From assembly GCA_050014355.1 (NCBI GenBank), contig JBEKDL010000067.1, forward strand, positions 1-9,855: a stretch of DNA of 9,855 nucleotides. Reading direction: 5' to 3'. This document shows positions 1 through 5,433 of this stretch, in pieces. How positions within the stretch are numbered: position 1 is the first letter of the stretch; every line of letters starts with the position of its first letter. Source of the stretch: Fen-1077 sp050014355 (lineage in GTDB: Bacteria > Chloroflexota > Dehalococcoidia > Dehalococcoidales > RBG-16-60-22). The position numbers and the translations under genes are program-made. The notes beneath the pieces were generated by a model. It saw only the letters and a program-made list of their open reading frames with translations, did not search any database and was not told the DNA's origin.

Positions 1-522
1 CTGTCTCTCCAGAGCGGCTGCGATGCCGTGCTGAAGCGCATGAAGCGGCGCTATACTGTATCAGATTATAAGAGGGCGGTAAAGCTCATCCGCGAGTCGG
101 TACCGGACGTTGCTATCACCACGGATGTCATCGTCGGCTTCCCCGGCGAGACTGACGCGGAGTTCAGGGAGACCTGCGAGTTCTGCCGTCAGGCGCGGTT
201 CGCCCGTATTCATGTCTTTCCATACTCGCCGCGCCCGGGGACGTTGGCCGCGACCATGCCCGGCCAGGTACCGGAAAAAGTGAAAAAAGAGCGCAGCCGG
301 CAGATGCTGGCGCTGGCTAAGGAGCGCGCGCGAGACTTCCAGAGGCTTTATTTTGGCAAGACCCTGGAAGTGCTCTGGGAGCAAAAAACTAACGGCGTCT
401 GGTCCGGCCTGACCGGCAACTATATTAAAGTCCACGCGCGGAGCAGCGATGATTTGACTAACCGGCTGCTGCCTGTGCAGATTGTTAAAATTTACCGGGA
501 CGGGGTGTGGGGGGAAATATAA
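1..522 (+). CDS. mtaB: MtaB-type tRNA methylthiotransferase, C-terminal part
   Basis: This is the 3' end of a radical-SAM methylthiotransferase; the reading frame is open at base 1, so the start and the iron-sulfur/SAM half lie outside the window. The visible 173 residues begin with LSLQSGCDAVLKRM, the family signature after the radical-SAM core, followed by TTDVIVGFPGET and HVFPYSPRPGT, which are typical of the MtaB/MiaB group. The last ~60 residues, from FGKTLEVLWE to the end, look like the TRAM RNA-binding domain. The LSLQSGC form favours MtaB, which makes ms2t6A at position 37 of tRNAs reading ANN codons, over MiaB or RimO; this is by resemblance only. It stops 3 bases before the stop of the convergent gene, leaving no room for a separate terminator. 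Confidence 0.88.
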   Translation: MSLQSGCDAVLKRMKRRYTVSDYKRAVKLIRESVPDVAITTDVIVGFPGETDAEFRETCEFCRQARFARIHVFPYSPRPGTLAATMPGQVPEKVKKERSRQMLALAKERARDFQRLYFGKTLEVLWEQKTNGVWSGLTGNYIKVHARSSDDLTNRLLPVQIVKIYRDGVWGEI

Positions 523-525
523 AAT

Positions 526-1410
526 TCATTTCTTAAGCTTTTTTATCGGGTTCCTGTCTTCGCAGGGGACTTTGGTCTGGCACAGCCCGCAGCCGGCCAC
601 GCTCTTCTCTAAATCGTAGCCGTTTTTCAGCAGGCCTGGGTCGTAGCCGATGCTGTGCACGTACTCCCGGCACTTATTTTTGTCGTGCCCCTTTTCCGTT
701 ATCGCCCCGCCCGGGCAGCGCTTGATGCAGGCTCCGCACTTTTCACCGATTAAGAACAGGCAGTTAGCATAAGGCCCGGCGGCGGTCCGGGGGCTGGCCG
801 TCAATTCCAGGCTGGTGACCGCGCTCCCGCAGCGGTGGGCGATGCCGCGCTCGGTGATGAAACCGTCGGAAAGGCTGAATGTGCCCAGTCCGGCGGCGTA
901 GGCGATGTGCCGCTCCGACCAGTTGGAGAACATCCCCTTTTCGTTGCGAAATGTCTTGAACATACCTCCTGGCAATCCTGGGGCTACCGCCGCGTAGCCC
1001 ATCTGTTGCATGAACTCCACGACGTGCTTGCGGACCTCATCGTTAAACTGCTCGCCGAACCAGCGCGTATGCGACCAGTACCGCGAGGGCACGCGCGTTT
1101 CCAGGCGGTTCGATTTACGCGTCACTTCGGTGATGGGCAGAATCCAGCTTATCACCGCCAGGCGCGCCGGTAAGTCCACGGGCGCTTTGTTTTCCGCCTG
1201 CGCCAGGGCCTCGCGGGGGGTAAGGTGCTCCGGCCCGATAATGCTTTTATACTCGTCGAAAAGCGGGTCGGCGCCATTGGCGAACTGCACCAGCGGCTCA
1301 TCGAACATGAGAGCCGTATCCGACGAAGGCATCCGGTTCAAGGGGCTTTCTTTCACAAAAGATTTAATTTCACTTACGATTAAGTCGGTCGTGTTATTCT
1401 TTTTTATCAT
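526..1410 (-). CDS. QueG-like 4Fe-4S protein (epoxyqueuosine reductase-related)
   Basis: The 294-residue cytoplasmic protein resembles the iron-sulfur family that includes epoxyqueuosine reductase (QueG) and the catalytic part of reductive dehalogenases. The segment SERHIAYAAGLGTFSLSDGF (about residues 166-185) matches the cobalamin-site region of that superfamily. The C-terminal third carries ferredoxin-type cysteines: C225-x2-C228-x3-C232-P, then C247, C274-x2-C277-x5-C283; C194 and C217 are extra. The first motif lacks the leading cysteine of a standard CxxCxxCxxxCP set, so cluster ligation may differ from true QueG. No Tat signal or membrane segment is seen, which argues against an exported dehalogenase. 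The ATG at 1410 is preceded by AAGGAG six bases upstream. Substrate is unknown; queuosine reduction is one possibility, not established. Confidence 0.75.
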   Translation of the reverse strand: MIKKNNTTDLIVSEIKSFVKESPLNRMPSSDTALMFDEPLVQFANGADPLFDEYKSIIGPEHLTPREALAQAENKAPVDLPARLAVISWILPITEVTRKSNRLETRVPSRYWSHTRWFGEQFNDEVRKHVVEFMQQMGYAAVAPGLPGGMFKTFRNEKGMFSNWSERHIAYAAGLGTFSLSDGFITERGIAHRCGSAVTSLELTASPRTAAGPYANCLFLIGEKCGACIKRCPGGAITEKGHDKNKCREYVHSIGYDPGLLKNGYDLEKSVAGCGLCQTKVPCEDRNPIKKLKK

Positions 1411-1453
1411 TTTGCTCCTTGCCGGACGTATTCAAAATAGCCTTTCAACCATA

Positions 1454-1482
1454 ATTATACATAACGTGACTATGTAAGAAAA
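1454..1482 (-). promoter_or_regulatory. Candidate promoter of the QueG-like gene
   Basis: On the minus strand a perfect TATAAT (1459-1454) lies 17 bases from a poor -35 (TTTTCT, 1482-1477). This would start RNA near 1447, about 37 bases before the ATG. The weak -35 falls inside the phased repeats shared with the divergent pckA promoter, so an activator may be required. Confidence 0.4.
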
Positions 1483-1510
1483 GTTAAGAAAAGGTAAGAG
1501 AAGTTAGTTT
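1471..1510. repeat. Helically phased 10-bp direct repeats between divergent promoters
   Basis: Four consecutive decamers starting at 1471, 1481, 1491 and 1501 share the pattern AAGTTAAGAA with small changes. Adenine runs recur once per helical turn. The block ends against the -35 of the pckA promoter and overlaps the -35 of the divergent promoter. It could be a tandem binding site for a winged-helix regulator, an intrinsically bent segment, or an UP-like element. Confidence 0.5.
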
Positions 1511-1536
1511 TGTTGAAGAAAAATATATGTTATAAT
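1510..1536 (+). promoter_or_regulatory. pckA promoter
   Basis: TTGTTG (1510-1515) and a perfect TATAAT (1531-1536) are separated by 15 bases. A TGT immediately before the -10 makes it an extended -10 promoter, which tolerates the short spacer. Predicted start is near 1543, giving a leader of about 140 bases before pckA. Confidence 0.6.
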
Positions 1537-1542
1537 TGGCTA

Positions 1543-1683
1543 TTACCTGCTGGAAAAACCTCCGGTAACGCGGAGGTATCTTTCAAGGGCAGAGGCCGCG
1601 CCCTCCTTCTCTTTTTCTTAAATATATAGGAAAACTGTTTATACAAGGGTTGGAATCGATAAAAATCACGGGAGGTACCGGTC
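1543..1683 (+). promoter_or_regulatory. Structured 5' leader of pckA, possible attenuator
   Basis: The predicted leader can form a 7-bp hairpin, ACCTCCG (1558-1564) with CGGAGGT (1571-1577), and a weaker one, AGGGC (1586-1590) with GCCCT (1600-1604). The second is followed by a pyrimidine-rich stretch with TTTTT at 1612-1616. TTACC (1543-1547) is complementary to GGTAA (1564-1568), which spans the loop of the first hairpin, so a pseudoknot or an alternative fold is possible. I recognise no known riboswitch class. The ribosome binding site GGAGGT (1671-1676) lies outside the hairpins. Confidence 0.3.
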
Positions 1684-3288
1684 ATGACGACTAAAATGAA
1701 CCTGGAAGAGTTTGTCCGCACTGCGGAAAGGGTCCGGGAGAAAGCGCTCAAGGAAAACAGGCTGCTGGATAACCCGTCCGACGATGTATTGCGGGGGCTG
1801 GTGGAAAAGGAAGAGAGCGTCGTCAAGACGCTTTATAACAACTTCGTAGCCGAGAGCGAACCAACCTCACGCTCGCAGATGTTCACCAAGAATAGCGTGG
1901 ATGACGTTTTCGGCGAGGACGAGGTAAAGCTGCTGGCCCAGTGCGAGAAAGCGCTTTCGAAGGAAAAGCTGATATCCATCGACCGTATCGTGGGTAACCC
2001 GAACGGCAACACCGCGGTCAGGCTCATCTGCCCGGTGAAGTTCGCTCATGTCGCTTACGGCGGCAAGAACCTCTTCGCACCGATTAAGAGACCCGTTAAA
2101 AAACCTGACTACACTATTATCTTCTTCGGCGATGCGGCCTGGGAGACCAACAAGTCCAAGCCGCTGCCCCAGAAAGATATCACCATCCGGCTGGCTTTCC
2201 TCGATGGTGAGCGCGCGGTCAAGATTGTGCGCAATAGCAACTACATCGGCGAGTACAAGAAGGGCGTTTTTGCCTGCGAGGACTGGGTCGCCAAGATGAA
2301 GCGGGGCGGCATCTTCCTGCACGCGGGCTGCCGCGAGGACGTGCTGCAGTCCACCCACGGTGGCTACAAGCCGGTGCGTACTCTCCTTATCGCTTTAAGC
2401 GCCAACGGCAAGACGACCACCACCTGCCAGATTCTGGCGCGCAAGGGCATGGAACGCTCGTGGCTCATCCAGGACGACGGCGGCACGCTCATGCCGGACG
2501 GCTCGTTCCACGGCTTCGAAGCGGGCGGCGTTTTCGTTAAAACGGAGGGCATCAATCCTGAAGAGCAGGTGGAGATATTTTATGGGCTGCTTAAGCCGGA
2601 GACAGTCTGCGAGAACGTTTTCGTCACCCCGGAGGGCGATTTCAACTTCGAGAACTATTCGCGGACGTCCAACGGGCGCGCGGTCGTTTTAAGGCGCGAC
2701 TTCATGCACGCCAGCCCTTTCATCGACGTGGAAATGGTGGACAACATCGTCCTCATCACGCGCGGGCCGATAATTCCGGCGATATGCAAGCTTAACCTGG
2801 AGCAGGCGGCGGCCATGATGGTGCTGGGACAGGCGATGGAATCGTCTGCGGGCGACCCGACGCGCGCCGGCCAGATAAGGACGGAGTTCTTCTACGACCC
2901 GTTCGTGGCGGGGGACAGGGCGGCGCACGCTAACCGCTTTTACGATATCCTGAAGGAGTTGCCGCATATCCAGTATTACCTGATTAACACCGGCTCGGTA
3001 GGGGAGGGCTACGGCTTTAAGGACATCAACGTGGGGCACACCATGGGCATACTGGACTCGCTGTTCCGCGGCGGCCTGGAAGACTGGGTGGACTCGCCCA
3101 CGGGCTTTAGAGTGCCGGCCTCCATCCGCGCGGTAGATGATGTCCTGGTGCACCCGGAGAGGCTCTATTCCGAGGCCGACTTCATGGAAAAGCAGCGGGA
3201 GCTGAACAAAATCCGCTACGAGGCCATCGAGAAAGTGGGCAGCGGCCTGAACCCGAAGGTCAAAAGGGTGTTCGGGAAAGTTAAATAG
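1684..3288 (+). CDS. pckA: Phosphoenolpyruvate carboxykinase (ATP type), divergent
   Basis: The 534-residue protein matches the length and motif order of ATP-dependent PEP carboxykinase, which interconverts oxaloacetate + ATP and phosphoenolpyruvate + CO2 + ADP. The aligned core is LHAGC (H213, where the family has MHCSAN), the P-loop ALSANGKTTTT (237-247, K243), LIQDD (metal-binding D264/D265), FEAGGVFVKTE (278-288) for FEGGCYAKT, NGR (330-332) for the NTR segment, and INTGSVGEGYG (434-444) for the NTGW-G motif. The P-loop reads ANGKT instead of the usual GTGKT, so this is a divergent branch and nucleotide preference should not be assumed. The ATG at 1684 has GGAGGT seven bases upstream. It is monocistronic, with its own promoter and terminator. 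In an anaerobe it may work in gluconeogenesis or in anaplerosis. Confidence 0.85.
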   Translation: MTTKMNLEEFVRTAERVREKALKENRLLDNPSDDVLRGLVEKEESVVKTLYNNFVAESEPTSRSQMFTKNSVDDVFGEDEVKLLAQCEKALSKEKLISIDRIVGNPNGNTAVRLICPVKFAHVAYGGKNLFAPIKRPVKKPDYTIIFFGDAAWETNKSKPLPQKDITIRLAFLDGERAVKIVRNSNYIGEYKKGVFACEDWVAKMKRGGIFLHAGCREDVLQSTHGGYKPVRTLLIALSANGKTTTTCQILARKGMERSWLIQDDGGTLMPDGSFHGFEAGGVFVKTEGINPEEQVEIFYGLLKPETVCENVFVTPEGDFNFENYSRTSNGRAVVLRRDFMHASPFIDVEMVDNIVLITRGPIIPAICKLNLEQAAAMMVLGQAMESSAGDPTRAGQIRTEFFYDPFVAGDRAAHANRFYDILKELPHIQYYLINTGSVGEGYGFKDINVGHTMGILDSLFRGGLEDWVDSPTGFRVPASIRAVDDVLVHPERLYSEADFMEKQRELNKIRYEAIEKVGSGLNPKVKRVFGKVK

Positions 3289-3290
3289 TA

Positions 3291-3325
3291 GGGAGTAGGA
3301 TAGAGGGTTTAGGGTTGAGGGTAAA
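3291..3325 (+). repeat. GGGNNNA heptad repeat tract downstream of pckA
   Basis: Five consecutive 7-base units (starts 3291, 3298, 3305, 3312, 3319) follow the pckA stop. Four fit GGGNNNA; the second, GGATAGA, is degenerate. The four GGG runs could form a G-quadruplex in the RNA or the coding strand just before the terminator. A similar tract occurs at 6220-6251 on the other strand. Confidence 0.6.
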
Positions 3326-3328
3326 GAG

Positions 3329-3365
3329 AATGCCCCCGAGGCTAAGGCCAAAGGGGGCATTTTTT
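3329..3365 (+). terminator. Rho-independent terminator of pckA
   Basis: AATGCCCCC (3329-3337) pairs perfectly with GGGGGCATT (3353-3361). The 15-base loop can itself form a small GGC/GCC stem. A T run follows at 3360-3365. It works for plus-strand transcription only, since no T run follows the stem on the minus strand. Confidence 0.9.
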
Positions 3366-3408
3366 ATTTTGGTCTATTATAATTTACACGGTATAAATGT
3401 AACCATGA

Positions 3409-4515
3409 TCAACTAAAGAAAAATGCCTTCCATTCATTGTATAATTGTTCGGGCGTTTTTCCGAATTCATTAATAAAAGCACTATCTAAACTCTTACCTT
3501 CATTAACGTTATTAAATATATTAAGGAAACTTTTATCACCATATTTTTGGCAGATATAGTTTATTAAATCGAACGACGTGGCATAAAACCTATCGGCACT
3601 TTCAGTATTTGAATTTGGTGCCCACGTGTTTAATTCAACAAAATTCATAGGTGTAGATTTCATTACCCAAAAATATCCAATTATATCTGCCCTTTCTGCT
3701 AGCCTAGAAAATCCCCTGGTACTCTCATATTCAGCTAATCCCTCATTTATCCATCTGGTGATAAGGTTCTGATATTTCTTGTCTATCTTTTCATAAATGA
3801 TGTAATGGATTAATTCATGGGCTGGATCGCTTGAAGTATTATCGCTCATGGAAGCTATATGAATAACATAATGTCCGTTTTCATAAATCATGTAGCCCCC
3901 TGTCCATTCAGGTACACGACCCAAACTGTGCTGCTTTAATGTATTCACATCTGGGAATACTTCTACCATGATGGGATAATCCTGAAAGGTAGGTGAATAT
4001 TTTACGTTTAACCTTAATAGTTGTTTTTCTAGTTCTTCAGCTGTGGCGTCGTAATCTCTTTTAGTTATATTTCCTATACTTGTTATAGAAAATGTTGACT
4101 TAGCTTCCTGAAGTAGTTTCTGATTTTGTTGATTTTGATATAGTTTAAGTCCCCCGAATATTAGTCCTCCGAAAAAAATTATACTAATAATAACGATGAT
4201 CCCTCTTTTAATAAATTTAAACCAACTTATTTTTTTTACATCTTTCCATTTAATCATCATTTTATAAAGAAAAATTAACAAAAACATTATTATTACCACT
4301 ACACATATTGGAATAATCTTTATTAAACCGATACCATTTGCGGTGAATACTTTGCTTGGCGGATAATAGTCCAAAGCGACCTCGGCAAAGAACACATTAA
4401 TTTTTGGGTAAAAATATACATACGCAATAAAAATTAAAGCGAAAAATATAAAATAACCTAAATTAATAGTCTTTTTAGGTTCACTTGCCAAATTCCTATT
4501 TTCTATCATCTTCAT
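3409..4515 (-). CDS. Membrane-anchored gluzincin-like metallopeptidase (peptidase MA type), AT-rich
   Basis: The 368-residue protein has three hydrophobic segments near the N-terminus (about residues 20-37, 62-86 and 104-126), then a soluble region of about 240 residues. That region holds the zinc-peptidase motif HELIH (233-237) and, 20 residues on, NEGLAEYE (257-264), the gluzincin arrangement in which the second motif supplies the third zinc ligand. This layout fits the peptidase MA family. Substrate and sidedness are unknown, though with three spans the catalytic domain would probably face outside. The gene is strikingly AT-rich, with long A/T homopolymers and A/T-ending codons, unlike every neighbour, which suggests horizontal acquisition. 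No clear Shine-Dalgarno precedes the ATG at 4515; residue 3 (ATG at 4509) is an alternative start. Confidence 0.72.
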   Translation of the reverse strand: MKMIENRNLASEPKKTINLGYFIFFALIFIAYVYFYPKINVFFAEVALDYYPPSKVFTANGIGLIKIIPICVVVIIMFLLIFLYKMMIKWKDVKKISWFKFIKRGIIVIISIIFFGGLIFGGLKLYQNQQNQKLLQEAKSTFSITSIGNITKRDYDATAEELEKQLLRLNVKYSPTFQDYPIMVEVFPDVNTLKQHSLGRVPEWTGGYMIYENGHYVIHIASMSDNTSSDPAHELIHYIIYEKIDKKYQNLITRWINEGLAEYESTRGFSRLAERADIIGYFWVMKSTPMNFVELNTWAPNSNTESADRFYATSFDLINYICQKYGDKSFLNIFNNVNEGKSLDSAFINEFGKTPEQLYNEWKAFFFS

Positions 4516-4527
4516 TATTCTAGCTAC

Positions 4528-4554
4528 ATTATATACTTATTTTTTAGGCCTTAA
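4528..4554 (-). promoter_or_regulatory. Weak candidate promoter of the AT-rich peptidase gene
   Basis: A perfect TATAAT on the minus strand (4533-4528) sits 15 bases from TTAAGG (4554-4549). RNA would begin about six bases before the ATG at 4515, giving an almost leaderless message. This would fit the missing ribosome binding site. TATAAT is likely by chance in such AT-rich DNA. Confidence 0.3.
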
Positions 4555-4606
4555 CACCAACGTTCGCATAAACGTAAAAAGTTTAAGTTAACAAGATTTA
4601 TAAGCA

Positions 4607-4633
4607 ACAAAAAACCCTCATAAACGAGGGTTT
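4607..4633 (-). terminator. Rho-independent terminator, probably the original tRNA-Arg terminator
   Basis: On the minus strand an 8-bp stem (4633-4626 with 4619-4612, loop of six) is followed by six T residues (4614-4609). It lies 12 bases beyond the CCA end of the tRNA fragment at 4646-4680 and ends any minus-strand transcript coming from the small genes above it. Its position right after a tRNA 3' end suggests that it once terminated the intact tRNA gene. Confidence 0.8.
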
Positions 4634-4645
4634 GTAAATAAAAAG

Positions 4646-4680
4646 TGGTGCGCCTAGAGGGATTCAAACCCACGACACCC
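4646..4680 (-). repeat. Displaced tRNA-Arg 3' end with encoded CCA (att-like site, distal)
   Basis: Bases 4650-4680 match 6101-6131, the acceptor, T-arm and variable-loop part of the intact tRNA-Arg, at 29 of 31 positions. The differences are one base in the acceptor/T-arm junction and T-loop position 56 (C to T). Bases 4646-4649 add a discriminator A and an encoded CCA, which the intact gene lacks. Sequence beyond 4681 no longer matches. This is the expected form of an integration scar at a tRNA 3' end. Confidence 0.75.
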
Positions 4681-4717
4681 CTGCGTGTAAAGCGGACTTG
4701 CTAAAGCGCGGTGGCCG

Positions 4718-4888
4718 CTAGGTGAGAACAGTGACGGCCGGACTGCGCATTTTCATCCTGCGAATGCTCAAGCGTATCCGCTCTTCTTCTCTTAGTTTTT
4801 CAAAATCTCTCGTGGCGCCGCACTTTTTGCAGCGACCTACCAGGTAATCTCCGATTATCCACCAATGAACGCATCTGGAGTCTAACAT
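4718..4888 (-). CDS. 56-aa zinc-finger-like small protein
   Basis: This short gene reads MLDSRCVHWWIIGDYLVGRC and continues KKCGATRDFEKLREEE, ending VTVLT. Cys6, His8, Cys20 and Cys23 form a C-x-H...C-x2-C set able to hold one zinc. HWW...GRCKKCGATRDF resembles small zinc-ribbon proteins found in phage and mobile DNA. The C-terminal half is charged (KLREEERIRLSIRRMKMR). A strong site, GGAGG (4900-4896), lies seven bases before the ATG, the best support that it is a real gene. It follows the 43-aa gene by 25 bases on the same strand, and its stop lies 38 bases from the tRNA fragment. Function is unknown; DNA or RNA binding is a guess. Confidence 0.68.
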   Translation of the reverse strand: MLDSRCVHWWIIGDYLVGRCKKCGATRDFEKLREEERIRLSIRRMKMRSPAVTVLT

Positions 4889-4913
4889 TTTAATGCCTCC
4901 GTTTCATCTCTGT

Positions 4914-5045
4914 TTAATGAGTTGTTGAATACAAGGCGCTAATCAATTTTTCCTGTTCTTTTAAATCAAAAACATTCTTGCGAATCCGGGCTTTCTCCCT
5001 GCGAAGAAATATTTTCCTCGATTTTGATATAACTATCGTGTTCAT
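4914..5045 (-). CDS. 43-aa basic small protein, possible
   Basis: The frame reads MNTIVISKSRKIFLRREKAR, then IRKNVFDLKEQEKLISALYS, ending TTH. Its middle is rich in lysine and arginine and its end looks helical, like short regulatory or structural proteins of mobile elements. It ends 25 bases before the 56-aa zinc-finger gene, so the two could be cotranscribed. The only Shine-Dalgarno-like bases, AAAGGGA, are about 12 bases from the ATG, which is longer than usual, and no other start is available because a stop lies upstream. A 30-aa frame beginning at MSCKNEH overlaps it and is less convincing. Unrecognised family. Confidence 0.4.
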   Translation of the reverse strand: MNTIVISKSRKIFLRREKARIRKNVFDLKEQEKLISALYSTTH

Positions 5046-5098
5046 TTTTGCAGGACATCCCTTTCTAATTTATTATCATGGGGCGACACAAGTAGAAA

Positions 5099-5153
5099 TC
5101 CCGGAGGGCAGACAATACAAGACATAATATCATGCAGTCTGCCCTTCCAGGGA
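5099..5153. other. Long imperfect hairpin downstream of the zinc-ribbon gene
   Basis: A 9-bp perfect stem, AGGGCAGAC (5105-5113) with GTCTGCCCT (5137-5145), is extended by GG/CC and TCCC/GGGA past single-base bulges, for 15 pairs in total around a 23-base AT-rich loop. It lies between the 62-aa gene and the small genes below. No T run follows on either strand, so it is not a standard terminator. It may protect an mRNA end, act as an attenuator, or mark an element junction. Confidence 0.55.
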
Positions 5154-5194
5154 TGCTTCATTCTATGCGACACCGGCATAGATACGCAGAGGAC

Positions 5195-5383
5195 TTAGTA
5201 CCGCGACGCGTAGCTATTGCCGACACTCTCGGAACGCCGCGCTTTGTTAGCCTGGCGGCATGAGGGACAGCGCTTGGGCTCATTGGTAAAGCCTTTAGCC
5301 TGGTAGAATTCCTGTTCGCCTGAAGTGAAAGTAAAGCTAGCCTTGCAATCGGAACACTGGATGGACTTATCCTGAAAACTCAT
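5195..5383 (-). CDS. Zinc-ribbon domain protein (zf-trcl type), 62 aa
   Basis: The protein begins MSFQDKSIQCSDCKASFTF and has two CxxC knuckles, C10-x2-C13 and C39-x2-C42, with the intervening block FTSGEQEFYQAKGFTNEPKRCPSC. This is the signature of the small 'probable zinc-ribbon' family. Related proteins often occur with or next to cold-shock proteins, which suggests a nucleic-acid-related role, but none has been shown here. The basic tail (KARRSES) supports that view weakly. A strong GGAGG (5395-5391) is seven bases before the ATG. The start codon and part of this site lie in an 11-bp inverted repeat, and the upstream region carries a distal promoter, a Fur-like box and an FNR-type palindrome. 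It is inside the putative tRNA-Arg element. Confidence 0.85.
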   Translation of the reverse strand: MSFQDKSIQCSDCKASFTFTSGEQEFYQAKGFTNEPKRCPSCRQANKARRSESVGNSYASRY

Positions 5384-5433
5384 TGGATGACCTCCTCTCT
5401 TCTAAGTTTTAGTTAGAGCTCGGGTCATCCAAT
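5382..5433 (-). promoter_or_regulatory. Hairpin that would occlude the zinc-ribbon gene's RBS and start codon
   Basis: On the mRNA strand ATTGGATGACC (5433-5423) is perfectly complementary to GGTCATCCAAT (5392-5382), an 11-bp stem with a 30-base loop. The 3' arm takes the last two G of the Shine-Dalgarno GGAGG and the AT of the ATG. A transcript from the distal promoter (start near 5494) would contain both arms; one starting near 5400 would not. This is the arrangement expected of a translational switch or thermosensor. Confidence 0.6.

Noticed and set aside
1010..1477. A 155-residue plus-strand reading frame
   Set aside because: It is antisense to the QueG-like gene and crosses its promoter region; no motif supports it.
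2689..3360. A 223-residue minus-strand reading frame
   Set aside because: It is antisense to pckA and would run through the pckA terminator.
3374..3390. TATAAT on the plus strand after the pckA terminator
   Set aside because: There is no plausible -35 and no plus-strand gene follows; it is likely chance in AT-rich DNA.
4646..4725. A complete second tRNA, Val(TAC)-like, on the minus strand
   Set aside because: A CTTTACAC-like anticodon loop can be drawn but its stem has a mismatch, no D-arm or matching 5' acceptor strand exists, and only the 3' 31-35 bases match a tRNA.
4646..4940. tmRNA (ssrA), because a CCA-ending T-arm lies about 290 bases from a GCGCCT
   Set aside because: The conserved tmRNA 5' sequence with GGTTTCGACG and a tag-peptide frame ending in ALAA are absent, and the 3' end matches tRNA-Arg instead.
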